From the NCBI GenBank assembly GCA_032027085.1, contig JAVSMS010000001.1:1318332-1382331 (forward strand): a stretch of DNA of 64,000 nucleotides, read 5' to 3'. Positions 15,613 through 24,901 of the stretch are shown here, in pieces (the first letter of the stretch is position 1; every line of letters begins with the position of its first letter). The notes under the pieces are model-generated. The model had not been told where the DNA came from. It saw only the letters and a list, made by a program, of their open reading frames with translations, and searched no databases. This DNA is from Pseudorhodoplanes sp. GTDB lineage: Bacteria > Pseudomonadota > Alphaproteobacteria > Rhizobiales > Xanthobacteraceae. The translations under genes were made by a program, and so were the position numbers.

Positions 15613-17394
15613 ATGCATCTGATTCGTCTTTATGCGCGCGTTCTTGCCCTGCTTGGTCCGGAAGCCCGGCTAGGCTGGTTCCTGGCCTTGGCCAATCTGG
15701 CATTGGCCGCCGCGCAATTTGCCGAGCCGGTTCTATTCGGCAAAATCATCGATGCTCTGACCGGCGCGCAGAAGACCGACAGCAGTGTCACCTTCCTGAC
15801 CCTGACGCCGCTGTTGGCAGCCTGGGTCGCATTCGGGCTGTTCAATATCGGCTGCGGCGTCGTGGTCGCGCTTTATGCCGACCGGCTGGCGCACCGGCGC
15901 CGCCACGCCGTGCTGACCAATTATTTCGAGCATGTCCTGCAGTTGCCGCTGTCTTTCCATGGCGGCGCGCATTCCGGCCGCTTGATGAAAGTGCTGCTGT
16001 CCGGCACCGATTCACTCTGGAATCTCTGGCTTTCCTTCTTTCGCGAGCATTTTTCCGGCTTCATCTCGCTGCTGATTCTGATTCCGCTGTCGCTCTATCT
16101 GAACTGGCGCCTGGCGCTGTTGCTGATCGCGCTTTGTGTGATCTTCGCAATTCTCACATCTCTTATCCTGCACAAGACCGGCGCCATGCAGAGCGCCGTA
16201 GAGCAATATTATTCCGATCTCGCCGAACGCGCGTCCGACACGCTGGGCAATGTCGCGCTGGTACAGAGCTATTCCCGCGTCGAGGCGGAGGTGATGGGCC
16301 TGCGCAATGTCGTGGACCAGCTCTTGAGCGCGCAAATGCCGGTTCTGTCCTGGTGGGCGGCGGTGGCGGTTCTGACGCGCGCCTCCACCACCATCACCAT
16401 GCTGGCGATTTTCTTGCTCGGTACCTGGCTGCATTTCCAGAATCTCGCCACCATCGGCGAGATCGTCATGTTCATGAGCTTCGCCACCATGCTGGTCAGC
16501 AAGCTCGATCAGACCGTCAGCTTCGTGAACGGCGTGTTCATGGTGGCGCCACGGCTGCAGGAATTCTTCGACGTGCTCGATACCGACCCGGTGGTGCATG
16601 ACCGCGTCGGCGCCATCGATCCTGGTCGCGTGCGCGGCGAGGTTGAGTTCGATGACGTCTCCTTCTCGTATGACGGCAAGCGTCCGGCGGTGGAGGATAT
16701 TTCCTTCAAGGCGCAGCCCGGGCAGGTGATCGCGCTCGTCGGACCGACAGGCGCCGGCAAGACCACTGCGCTGGCATTGCTGCACCGCGTCTTCGATCCG
16801 CAATCCGGCGCGATCAGGATCGACGGTCACGACCTGCGCGACCTCAAGCTTGCCGCCCTGCGGCGGAATATCGGCGTGGTGTTTCAGGAAGTGCTGCTGC
16901 TCAACCGTTCGATCTCAGAGAACCTGTTCATCGGCAAGCCCGACGCCACCGAGGCCGAGATGCACGACGCGCTCAAGCGTGCGCAGGCGCTCGATTTCGT
17001 CGAGCGCAATCCCGAGGGATTGAATGCGCTGGTTGGCGAACGCGGACGCTTTCTGTCAGGCGGCGAGCGTCAGCGCCTGTCGATCGCGCGCGCGCTGCTG
17101 AAAAACCCGCCGATCCTCATTCTCGACGAAGCAACCAGCGCACTCGACGCCGCGACCGAAATCAAGGTGCAAGCCGCGCTCGATGAAGTGATGAAGGACC
17201 GCACCACCTTCGTCATTGCGCATCGCCTGTCCACGATCCGCAATGCAACGCTCATTCTGGTGTTCCAGGGCGGCCACATCATCGAAAGCGGTGGCTTCGA
17301 CGAATTAATCGCGCGCGGCGGCGCTTTCGCGGAGCTGGCGAAAGCGCAGTTTCTGGCCGCCGACAACAAGCCGACGAAAGTCCCGGAAAAGTGA
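15613..17394 (+). CDS. ndvA: NdvA/ChvA-type cyclic beta-glucan ABC exporter (fused permease-ATPase)
   Basis: A 593-residue half-transporter that exports polysaccharide, in rhizobia cyclic beta-1,2-glucan, to the periplasm. The N-terminal membrane domain (about 20-300) aligns by eye with NdvA throughout: [53 protein letters not shown]. The ATPase domain has Walker A GPTGAGKT at 377-384, the signature LSGGERQR from 481, Walker B with D505-E506 and the switch His in VIAHRLS. The family length is about 588. No glucan synthase gene (ndvB) is in the window. The gene converges on the thiolase gene with 6 bases between stops. Confidence 0.86.
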   Translation: MHLIRLYARVLALLGPEARLGWFLALANLALAAAQFAEPVLFGKIIDALTGAQKTDSSVTFLTLTPLLAAWVAFGLFNIGCGVVVALYADRLAHRRRHAVLTNYFEHVLQLPLSFHGGAHSGRLMKVLLSGTDSLWNLWLSFFREHFSGFISLLILIPLSLYLNWRLALLLIALCVIFAILTSLILHKTGAMQSAVEQYYSDLAERASDTLGNVALVQSYSRVEAEVMGLRNVVDQLLSAQMPVLSWWAAVAVLTRASTTITMLAIFLLGTWLHFQNLATIGEIVMFMSFATMLVSKLDQTVSFVNGVFMVAPRLQEFFDVLDTDPVVHDRVGAIDPGRVRGEVEFDDVSFSYDGKRPAVEDISFKAQPGQVIALVGPTGAGKTTALALLHRVFDPQSGAIRIDGHDLRDLKLAALRRNIGVVFQEVLLLNRSISENLFIGKPDATEAEMHDALKRAQALDFVERNPEGLNALVGERGRFLSGGERQRLSIARALLKNPPILILDEATSALDAATEIKVQAALDEVMKDRTTFVIAHRLSTIRNATLILVFQGGHIIESGGFDELIARGGAFAELAKAQFLAADNKPTKVPEK

Positions 17395-17400
17395 CGTCTT

Positions 17401-18567
17401 CTATTTGATGCGTTCGAGAATGCTGACGTAATTGGCGACCGCGGCACCGCCCATGTTGAAGATGCCGCCCAGCTTCGCGTTCTTGACCTGGATGTCGCCG
17501 GCCTTGCCCAGAAGTTGCGCCGCCGTCAGCGTGTGCATGGACACGCCGGTCGCGCCGATTGGATGGCCCTTGGCTTTCAGGCCGCCGGAGGGATTGACCG
17601 GCAGCTTGCCACCTTTCTGGGTCCAGCCTTCGGCGATCGCACGCGCACCCTGACCTTCCGGCGTCAGGCCCATCGCTTCGTATTCGATCAGCTCAGCGAT
17701 GGTGAAACAGTCGTGTGTCTCGACAAATGAGAGGTCGGTCAGCGCGATGCCGGCCAGTGCCAGCGCCTGCTGCCAGGCGAGCGCACAGCCTTCGAATTTG
17801 AGGATGTCGCGCTTGGCCATCGGCAGGAAATCCTGCACATGTGCGGCGGCACGGAACACCACCGCCTTGTCGAGTTGCAAGGCGGTCTCGACATCAGCGA
17901 GCACAACGGCCGCGGCGCCATCCGAGACCAGCGAACAATCCGTGCGCTTCAATGGCCCGGCGACGAAGGGATTCTTTTCGCTCTCGGTACGGCAGAAATC
18001 GAAGCCGAGATCCTTGCGCATCTGCGCATAAGGGTTGCCGACGCCGTTTTTGTGATTCTTGGCCGCGATCATTGCCAATGCGTCCGACTGATCGCCATAT
18101 TTCTGAAAATAAAGCCCGGCGATCTTCCCGAATATCCCGGCAAAGCCGCCCTCAATATCGGCCTCGTCCTTCACATACGACGCCTTGAGGAGATTCCTGC
18201 CGACCTCCGCCGACGGCGTGCGCGTCATCTGTTCGACACCGACCACGAGCACAATGCGCGCGCTCTTCGCCGCGATCGCCTTCAGCCCCTGATGCACCGC
18301 TGCGGAACCGGTGGCGCAGGCATTCTCCACCCGGGTTGCCCGCTTGAATCTCAGATCGGGCGAGGCCTGCAGCACCAGCGAGGCTGTGAAATCCTGCGGT
18401 GAGAAGCCTGCGTTGAAATGCCCCAGCACGATCTCGTCCACGTCGCGCGGCGCGATGCCGGCATCGGCCAGCGCATCGGTGGCGACCCGAACGATCAGGC
18501 TTTCCACCGTTTCCGCATCCATTTTCCCGAAGGGGCTATGAGCGGAACCAACGATACAAGCGGTCAT
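17401..18567 (-). CDS. SCP2-type thiolase / acetyl-CoA acetyltransferase family
   Basis: A 388-residue thiolase-superfamily protein. The nucleophile is C84 in RVENACATGSAAVHQG, the downstream motifs are VETHDCFTIAELIEYEAMGL and NPSGGLKAKGHPIGATG, and the C terminus has NMGGAAVANYVSIL. NACATG and HDCFTIAE place it in the SCP2/sterol-carrier-like branch rather than the classical PhaA/FadA branch, so acyl-CoA thiolysis in degradation of branched or aromatic compounds is more likely than acetoacetyl-CoA synthesis. CAGGAG lies about 10 bases before the ATG. A palindrome in its upstream region is described separately. Confidence 0.88.
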   Translation of the reverse strand: MTACIVGSAHSPFGKMDAETVESLIVRVATDALADAGIAPRDVDEIVLGHFNAGFSPQDFTASLVLQASPDLRFKRATRVENACATGSAAVHQGLKAIAAKSARIVLVVGVEQMTRTPSAEVGRNLLKASYVKDEADIEGGFAGIFGKIAGLYFQKYGDQSDALAMIAAKNHKNGVGNPYAQMRKDLGFDFCRTESEKNPFVAGPLKRTDCSLVSDGAAAVVLADVETALQLDKAVVFRAAAHVQDFLPMAKRDILKFEGCALAWQQALALAGIALTDLSFVETHDCFTIAELIEYEAMGLTPEGQGARAIAEGWTQKGGKLPVNPSGGLKAKGHPIGATGVSMHTLTAAQLLGKAGDIQVKNAKLGGIFNMGGAAVANYVSILERIK

Positions 18568-18639
18568 GGGCGACTTTCTCCTGGGGCTGCTTCACGATGG
18601 CAGCGGGCCTGCCGAACTTTGGTCGCTTTCTTGAGAGAA

Positions 18640-18660
18640 TTACCACTCCCGGGGCGGTAA
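18640..18660. promoter_or_regulatory. 21-bp near-perfect palindrome between thiolase and carboxypeptidase genes
   Basis: The sequence runs from TTACC through a CTCCCGGGG centre to GGTAA; the arms pair at nine positions with one mismatch. Size and symmetry suit a TetR- or FadR-like operator. It lies 73 bases upstream of the thiolase ATG and about 105 bases before the carboxypeptidase start. Confidence 0.4.
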
Positions 18661-18765
18661 AAACAGCATGGTCGTAACCTTTTGCTTCCGGCCTTCCTGC
18701 GGATTAGGTATTTTTGTCCACCGCACGAATTCCGCCAGGCCCGAAACAGACACCGGACCGCGATT

Positions 18766-20271
18766 GTGACTATTGCGAACAAGCTATTCCGTCGATCATC
18801 TATTCTGTCTTTGGCGCTTTTCACAGCCCTGAGCATCGGGTTGACCCGGCCGGCGGCCGCCGAAGCCCTGCTCCTGGTGGAAGCCGATAGCGGCAAGGTT
18901 CTGCACGCCGAGAATGCAACCCATCCTTGGTATCCTGCCTCGGTCACCAAGCTGATGACGGCCTATGTCACCTTGCGCGCCGTGAAGGAACGCCGGCTCA
19001 CGCTCGATTCCCTGCTCACAGTGTCGGCGAATGCGGCCGCGCAGGCGCCCTCCAAGATGGGCTTCAAGCCGGGCACACAGCTCACTGTCGACAATGCCAT
19101 CAAGATGCTGATGGTCAAATCGGCAAACGATGTGGCGGTGGTCCTTGCCGAAGGCGTGTCGGGCTCGATCGAAAAATTCGCCGACGACATGAACCGTGCC
19201 GCCCAGCGGCTCGGCATGACGCAGACAAGTTACGTCAATCCGAACGGCCTGCCCGCCGACGGTCAGGTCACCTCAGCGCGCGATCAGGCGATCTTGGCGC
19301 GCGCGATCCTGAAAGAATTTTCGGAATACGAATTCTACTGGCGCCTGCCCGCAATCAAGTTCGGCAAGCGTGTCATGCGCAACTACAACACCCTAATCGA
19401 CCGCTATCCCGGCGCCGACGGCATGAAGACCGGCTTCATTTGCGCCTCCGGCTTCAATCTTGTCGCCTCGGCCACGCGCAACGGCCGCCGCCTGATCGCC
19501 GTCGTTCTCGGCGCGCCCTCGGGCCCGGTACGCGCCGTCAAGGCGGCCTCGATGCTGGAGCGCGGTTTCAACAGCGGCTCGCTGTCCTGGCTGACGCCAT
19601 CGCTCGGTACGGTCAACGGGCTGATACCGGTCAATTCAGCGCCGCCCGACCTGCGCGACAGCATGTGCGGCAAACACCGCAAACGTCCGGCCGCCGAAAG
19701 CGAAGACGCCGATGATGATTCCGGTCAGGTGAACGCGTCCAATTCGAACGGAGACCCAAGCTCCGCGCACAGCTTCACGCTATCCACCTTGCGCGCCACC
19801 ATCGCAAAGCCCTCTTCGCTGATCGGTCCGCTGCAGCCGTCGATGGAGCCGGTCGTAGTCTATGTCGGCCCGAACAAGAACACGAGCCAGGCCGACACCC
19901 AGCTTGCCGGATCGAAGAAGAAGAAAGGCACGCCGGTCGCCGCAGCAGGCGCCGAGGCCGCCGCCGCGGTTGCGGCAGTGCCGGGCGCGCCGCACTCCAG
20001 CCAGCCGCAAGTCAATGTGCCGGCCTTCGCGCCGTCAACACATTATCCCTCAACCACCGCCTTCACTCCACCTGCCGGCGCGCCGGGCTATGGCGCAAGC
20101 AGTGTGCCGATGCCCAAGCCGCGGCCGAAACTTGCCGCCCGGCCGGCAATACCAGCCGCCGCAGCGAGCAAGCCGCAGGCCAACACCAAACCCGCGGCGG
20201 CGAATTCCGCGAAGCCTGCGGCGCAAGCCGGAGCCACCGCCAAGCCGGCCGCAAAGCCGAAACCGCAGTGA
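18766..20271 (+). CDS. D-alanyl-D-alanine carboxypeptidase (DacA/DacC type, peptidase S11) with long low-complexity tail
   Basis: A penicillin-binding protein that trims the terminal D-Ala from peptidoglycan stem peptides in the periplasm. It has about 501 residues with a signal peptide (1-32, ending RPAAAEA). The three S11 motifs are visible: SVTK at 59-62, SAN at 119-121 and KTG at 221-223. After the catalytic domain (to about 280) the protein has a linker and a long Pro/Ala/Lys/Ser-rich tail of about 150 residues ending PAAKPKPQ, probably disordered. I use the GTG at 18766 because it gives a clean signal peptide; the ATG at 18682 adds an implausible Cys/Arg-rich leader. Its stop overlaps the start of the CobW gene (GTGA). 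Confidence 0.88.
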   Translation: MTIANKLFRRSSILSLALFTALSIGLTRPAAAEALLLVEADSGKVLHAENATHPWYPASVTKLMTAYVTLRAVKERRLTLDSLLTVSANAAAQAPSKMGFKPGTQLTVDNAIKMLMVKSANDVAVVLAEGVSGSIEKFADDMNRAAQRLGMTQTSYVNPNGLPADGQVTSARDQAILARAILKEFSEYEFYWRLPAIKFGKRVMRNYNTLIDRYPGADGMKTGFICASGFNLVASATRNGRRLIAVVLGAPSGPVRAVKAASMLERGFNSGSLSWLTPSLGTVNGLIPVNSAPPDLRDSMCGKHRKRPAAESEDADDDSGQVNASNSNGDPSSAHSFTLSTLRATIAKPSSLIGPLQPSMEPVVVYVGPNKNTSQADTQLAGSKKKKGTPVAAAGAEAAAAVAAVPGAPHSSQPQVNVPAFAPSTHYPSTTAFTPPAGAPGYGASSVPMPKPRPKLAARPAIPAAAASKPQANTKPAAANSAKPAAQAGATAKPAAKPKPQ

Positions 20272-21422
20272 CCGACCAAAATCAGCCGCGCCCGCGCGGT
20301 CCGTTGCCGCCGATACCGCTCACATTGCTCACGGGTTTTCTCGGTGCCGGCAAGACCACGCTGCTGAACAAATTGCTTGGTGATCCTGGGCTGAAGGACA
20401 CCGCCGTCATCATCAACGAATTCGGTGAGATTCCCCTTGATCATCTCCTGGTGGAGAAGATCGAGGACAATATGATGGTGCTGTCGAGCGGCTGCCTCTG
20501 CTGCAATCTGCGCGGCGATCTCGTCACGGCACTGGAAAAGCTGCTGCGCGATCTCGATAACGGCCGCGTTTCGTTCAAGCGCGTTATGGTGGAGACCACC
20601 GGTCTCGCCGATCCGGCGCCGTTGCTGCAGACCATGATGTCGCATCCTTATCTGGTGCTGCGCTTTCGGCTCGACGGCGTGGTGACACTGGTAGATGCCG
20701 TGAACGGCCTCTCCACGCTCAGCGAACATCCCGAAGCGGTGAAACAGGCGGCCGTGGCCGACCGCCTTGTCGTCACCAAGTGCGATCTCGCGGACAACTT
20801 CGATCGGAGCTCCGCCCGCAACGAACTCATCGGTCGCCTGCACGCGCTCAATCCGGCGGCGCCGGTGCTGGACGCTGCCGCCGGCGAGGCGACGCCCGAG
20901 CGATTGCTGAATTGCGGCCTCTACAACCCGGACAAGAAGATCCCCGACGTCAACCGCTGGCTCGCCGACGAAGCTTACGCCGCGGCGGAAGCCCAGGATC
21001 ATCACAGCCATGATCACGCGCATCACCACGACGTAAACCGTCACGACGACCGGGTCCGCGCCTTCACGCTGGCCAGCGAGGACGCGATCTCGGCCGCCAC
21101 CTTCGACCTGTTCCTGGAACTGCTCAGATCAATGCACGGCCCCAATCTGCTGCGGGTGAAGGGAATCGTGAAAATCCAGGAAACACCTAATACGCCGGTG
21201 GTCATCCATGGCGTGCAGCACGTCTTCCACCCGTCTGCGCAACTGCCGGCCTGGCCTGATGCCGACCGGCGCACCCGCATGGTTTTCATCGTCCGCGACA
21301 TCGAACCGCGCGTGATCCGCGAACTCTTCGATGCATTCCTCGGACGGCTGAATCCGGACCAGCCCGACCGCGACGCGCTGATCGACAATCCGCTCGTTCC
21401 GTTCGGCGGGCTTGACCGCTGA
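20268..21422 (+). CDS. CobW/COG0523 family GTPase, putative zinc metallochaperone
   Basis: A cytoplasmic G3E GTPase of 384 residues. Walker A is GFLGAGKTT at 23-31, the family metal-binding motif is GCLCC at 75-79, a nucleotide-specificity motif TKCD follows near 166-169, and a His/Asp-rich segment (about 242-258, DHHSHDHAHHH) separates the GTPase domain from the CobW C-terminal domain. COG0523 members with this His-rich loop deliver or buffer zinc (ZigA, YciC, ZNG1-like) rather than cobalt. The GTG start overlaps the carboxypeptidase stop. No Zur-like site was recognised upstream of the pair. Confidence 0.9.
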   Translation: MTDQNQPRPRGPLPPIPLTLLTGFLGAGKTTLLNKLLGDPGLKDTAVIINEFGEIPLDHLLVEKIEDNMMVLSSGCLCCNLRGDLVTALEKLLRDLDNGRVSFKRVMVETTGLADPAPLLQTMMSHPYLVLRFRLDGVVTLVDAVNGLSTLSEHPEAVKQAAVADRLVVTKCDLADNFDRSSARNELIGRLHALNPAAPVLDAAAGEATPERLLNCGLYNPDKKIPDVNRWLADEAYAAAEAQDHHSHDHAHHHDVNRHDDRVRAFTLASEDAISAATFDLFLELLRSMHGPNLLRVKGIVKIQETPNTPVVIHGVQHVFHPSAQLPAWPDADRRTRMVFIVRDIEPRVIRELFDAFLGRLNPDQPDRDALIDNPLVPFGGLDR

Positions 21423-21488
21423 ACGACCCGGCCTCTTGCGGGCAGGCCGCGACTCCTCGATGGTAGAGCCGTTCATCCGGGGACGGAT

Positions 21489-23285
21489 ATGGGCTTTTTC
21501 AGCCAGTTGAAAAACGAGTTTGTCTTTGTCCGCGGCGCGCTGCGCTCGCTGCGCATGACCACGCATATCGCCAAGAACCCCGATCGTATTTTTCCCAATG
21601 TGCTGGAAGAGCTGGCGGCGCGCCACGCCGAAGCCCCGGCCCTGCTCTCAAGCCGCGAGAATTTCACCTATGGCGAGCTCTTCGAGCGCTCCAACCGCTA
21701 TTCGCGATGGGCGCTGCAGGAGCGCATCCGCAAGGACGACACCATCTGTCTCCTGATGCCGAACCGGCCGGAATATGTCGCGATCTGGGTCGGCGTAACC
21801 CGCGTCGGCGGGGTGATGGCCCTGCTCAACACCAATCTTGTCGGCCCCTCGCTGGCGCATTGCATCGACCTTGTCGGCGCCAGGCACATCGTCGTCGCGG
21901 CCGAATTGATTGACGCCTTTCGCTCCGCCCAACCGCTTCTGAAAAGCACCCCCAAAATCTGGCTGCACGGCGACATCGCCGAAAATCATCCTCGTATCGA
22001 CCGCGCAATCGAGGCCCTGCCGGGACATGCATTGACTGCGGCCGAGCGCCGTCTCGTCACCATCGAGGATCACGCGCTTTATATCTACACCTCCGGCACG
22101 ACCGGGCTGCCGAAAGCGGCCAACGTCAATCACTATCGCGTCATGCTGGCGAGCTACGGCTTTGCCGGCGTCATGAACACATCCGCCTCCGACCGCATGT
22201 ATAATTGTCTGCCCATGTACCATACGGTGGGCGGGCTGTGCGCGATCGGCTCGCTGCTGGTCAATGGCGGGTCGGTGGTGCTGCGCGAACGTTTTTCCGC
22301 GCGCGAATTCTGGGACGACATCGTGCGCAACGATTGCACGATGATGCAATATATCGGCGAGCTCTGCCGCTATCTCATCAATTCGCCGCCCAACCCGAAC
22401 GAAACCAAGCATCGTCTGCGCATCGCCTGCGGCAACGGCCTGCGGCCGGATATCTGGGAGGACTTCAAGACGCGCTTCCGTATCCCGCTGATCCTGGAAT
22501 TCTACGCGGCGACCGAAGGCAACGTTTTGATGTTCAACTTCGAGGGCAAGACCGGCGCCATCGGCCGTCTGCCCTGGTATATCGAAAGCCGGTTTCCGAC
22601 CGCGCTGGTCCGCTTCGACGTCGAAAAGGAGCAGCCGATCCGCGGTGCCGACGGCTTCTGCATGGTCTGCGCCCCGGATGAGATCGGCGAGGCCATCGGC
22701 AAGATCGTCAATGATCCGGACCGGCCGGGCGGCCGCTTTGAGGGCTATGCCCGCAAGGAGGAAAGCGAAAAGAAAATCCTGCGGGATGTCTTTGAGAAAG
22801 GCGACGCCTGGTTCCGCACCGGCGACCTGATGCGCAAGGACAAGCAGGGCTATTTCTATTTTGTCGACCGCATCGGCGACACCTTCCGCTGGAAAGGCGA
22901 GAACGTCTCGACCACGGAAGTGGCGGAGGCGATCAACAAGTTCCCGGGTATCAGCGATACCAATGTCTATGGCGTGCATGTGCCCGGCCATGAGGGCCGC
23001 GCCGGCATGGCCGCCATCGTGTGCCAGGAGTGCGATCTTGAAAAACTGCACCGACATCTGCAGGTGCTGCTGCCGGATTATGCGCGCCCGCTCTTCCTGC
23101 GCATCCGCAAGGGCATCGACATGACGACCACGTTCAAGCAGAAGAAGGTCGACATGGTGAAAGAAGGCTTCAATCCGGTCCTCATTTCTGACCCGCTCTA
23201 TTTCAACGATACGAAGATGGGCGCTTTTGTGCCGCTGGACGCTGCGCTCTACGAACGCTTCCAGTCCGGAGAGGTTCGGCTCTGA
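21489..23285 (+). CDS. FATP-like long/very-long-chain acyl-CoA synthetase
   Basis: A 598-residue AMP-forming enzyme that activates fatty acids and may couple activation to uptake. The ATP-binding P-loop is YIYTSGTTGLPKAA (about 199-212), the FATP/VLACS signature region is DRIGDTFRWKGENVSTTEV (near 459-477), and the C-terminal region ends with TTTFKQKKVDMVKEGFNP, which contains the FATP-type catalytic Lys segment. An N-terminal hydrophobic anchor is weak. It starts 66 bases after the CobW gene and is followed after 16 bases by the DUF924 gene. Natural chain length cannot be read from the sequence. Confidence 0.9.
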   Translation: MGFFSQLKNEFVFVRGALRSLRMTTHIAKNPDRIFPNVLEELAARHAEAPALLSSRENFTYGELFERSNRYSRWALQERIRKDDTICLLMPNRPEYVAIWVGVTRVGGVMALLNTNLVGPSLAHCIDLVGARHIVVAAELIDAFRSAQPLLKSTPKIWLHGDIAENHPRIDRAIEALPGHALTAAERRLVTIEDHALYIYTSGTTGLPKAANVNHYRVMLASYGFAGVMNTSASDRMYNCLPMYHTVGGLCAIGSLLVNGGSVVLRERFSAREFWDDIVRNDCTMMQYIGELCRYLINSPPNPNETKHRLRIACGNGLRPDIWEDFKTRFRIPLILEFYAATEGNVLMFNFEGKTGAIGRLPWYIESRFPTALVRFDVEKEQPIRGADGFCMVCAPDEIGEAIGKIVNDPDRPGGRFEGYARKEESEKKILRDVFEKGDAWFRTGDLMRKDKQGYFYFVDRIGDTFRWKGENVSTTEVAEAINKFPGISDTNVYGVHVPGHEGRAGMAAIVCQECDLEKLHRHLQVLLPDYARPLFLRIRKGIDMTTTFKQKKVDMVKEGFNPVLISDPLYFNDTKMGAFVPLDAALYERFQSGEVRL

Positions 23286-23301
23286 TGGAAGGAATGCAGT
23301 T

Positions 23302-23850
23302 GTGAGCGACGTCGTGGCACCAGAAACCGTGCTTGCCTTCTGGCGCGCCGCCGGGCCCGACAGGTGGTTCAGCAAGAACGACGCTTTCGACGCCGAGATC
23401 AGGTCGCGTTTCCTGCCGACCTATGAAGCGGCGGCTGCCGGCAAGCTCGCCAGTTGGGAGGACAAAGCGGAGAGCGCGCTGGCGCTCGTCATCGTGCTCG
23501 ACCAGTTTCCGCGCAACATGTTCCGCGGCGACAAGCGCGCCTTCGCGGCCGATCCCCTGGCGCGACAGGTTGCCGATCGCGCGATCACGCGCGGCTTCGA
23601 TCAACAGCTTCCTCCTGCCGAACGCAGCTTTTTCTATCTGCCGTTCGAGCATTCGGAAAATCTCGCGGATCAAGAACGTTGCCTGACTCTGTACCGGGCA
23701 TTGGGCAATGCCGAAAATCTCAAATGGGCCGAACTTCACGCCGACATCATCCGCCGCTTCGGCCGCTTTCCCCATCGCAACGCCATGCTCGGACGCAACA
23801 CGACGGCGGAAGAGCAAACCTTCCTCGACGGCGGCGGCTTCAGCGGCTGA
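23302..23850 (+). CDS. DUF924 family protein
   Basis: A 182-residue soluble helical protein of the DUF924 family. Visible family marks are VLAFWRAAGPDRWFSKND at the start, LALVIVLDQFPRNMFRGDKRAFAADPLAR in the middle, and FYLPFEHSENLADQERC and RFGRFPHRNAMLGR near the end. The fold is TPR-like and the function is unknown. I choose the GTG at 23302, which has GGAAGGA about 8 bases upstream; the longer reading frame starting inside the acyl-CoA synthetase gene lacks family similarity. It is probably co-transcribed with the upstream synthetase. Confidence 0.87.
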   Translation: MSDVVAPETVLAFWRAAGPDRWFSKNDAFDAEIRSRFLPTYEAAAAGKLASWEDKAESALALVIVLDQFPRNMFRGDKRAFAADPLARQVADRAITRGFDQQLPPAERSFFYLPFEHSENLADQERCLTLYRALGNAENLKWAELHADIIRRFGRFPHRNAMLGRNTTAEEQTFLDGGGFSG

Positions 23851-23942
23851 CGCTGGACGTCTCAAAGCCAATGCCATAGCGTCTGCGGCGAACCGCCGCG
23901 GGCTCGACCATGGTCGAGCCGTTCCAATCACCTGGAGGCCTC

Positions 23943-24899
23943 ATGTTGAAGTTCACCGCTGCCGTTGCGGCTCTTTGCGCGTCATTGCTGGTCAGCCCCG
24001 CCTCGGCCCAGGTGGAACTGAAAATAATGGCGCCGGCCGGCCCCGGCGGCGGCTGGGACCAGACCGCGCGCGCCATGCAGCAGGCGTTGACGGCGGCGAA
24101 GCTTGCGCGCTCGGTGCAGGTCTTCAATGTGCCCGGCGCCGGCGGCAGCGTCGGTCTCGCCCAATTGATCAACAGCGCCAAGGGCGATCCGCATCAATTG
24201 ATGGTCAACGGCTTTGTCATGGTCGGCGCATTGCTGACCAACAAGTCGGCCGTGAGTCTCGATCAGGCAACGCCGATCGCGCGCCTCACCGAAGAAGTCG
24301 AAGTCATCGTCGTGCCGGCGTCATCGCCGATCAAGACTGCGCAGGATCTCGCCGCCGCGGTGAAGGCCGATCCCGCGAAAGTGACCTGGGCCGGCGGTTC
24401 GGCCGGCGGTGTCGATCACATCACCGCGGCTCTGTTCGCGCAGGCGGTCGGCGCCGACGCGACCAAGATCAACTACATCCCGTTTTCGGGCGGCGGTGAA
24501 TCGCTCGCCGCCATCCTCGGCAGCAAGGTCACCGCCGGCATTTCCGGCTATGGAGAATATGAAGGACAGATCAAGGCGGGGCGCCTGCGGCTGATCGGTG
24601 TCACCTCCGTCAGGCGCCTGCCGAATATTGATGGTCCGACCTTCAAGGAACAGGGCATCGATCTTGTGATTGCCAATTGGCGCTCGGTGATGGCGCCGCC
24701 CGGACTCACACCGGAACAGAAACGGGAACTGGTGGACCTGATCGGCAAGATGGCGAAGTCCGAGGCCTGGAAAGAGATTCTGAAACAGAAGGGCTGGGAT
24801 GACGCCTTTCTTGGCGGCGACGCCTTCTTGGATTTCCTGAAACAGGAACAGACGCGCGTCGCCGGAGTGCTGAAATCCGTCGGCCTTGTGAAACCCTGA
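23943..24899 (+). CDS. Tripartite tricarboxylate transporter substrate-binding protein (TctC/Bug family)
   Basis: A 318-residue periplasmic solute receptor with a signal peptide (1-22, cleavage after PASA). The mature protein begins VELKIMAPAGPGGGWDQTARAMQQAL, the hallmark loop of Bug receptors, followed by VFNVPGAGGSVGLAQL. The ATG at 23943 has CTGGAGG 8 bases upstream. It heads the operon with the two membrane subunits, the usual order. Ligands for this family are mostly carboxylates; the one used here cannot be named. Confidence 0.9.
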   Translation: MLKFTAAVAALCASLLVSPASAQVELKIMAPAGPGGGWDQTARAMQQALTAAKLARSVQVFNVPGAGGSVGLAQLINSAKGDPHQLMVNGFVMVGALLTNKSAVSLDQATPIARLTEEVEVIVVPASSPIKTAQDLAAAVKADPAKVTWAGGSAGGVDHITAALFAQAVGADATKINYIPFSGGGESLAAILGSKVTAGISGYGEYEGQIKAGRLRLIGVTSVRRLPNIDGPTFKEQGIDLVIANWRSVMAPPGLTPEQKRELVDLIGKMAKSEAWKEILKQKGWDDAFLGGDAFLDFLKQEQTRVAGVLKSVGLVKP

Positions 24900-24901
24900 T
24901 C

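Noticed and set aside
21648-23375. 575-codon frame antisense to the FATP-like synthetase gene
   Set aside because: Composition is His/Arg/Asp-rich as expected for the complement of a GC-rich gene, and the sense strand has all acyl-CoA synthetase motifs.
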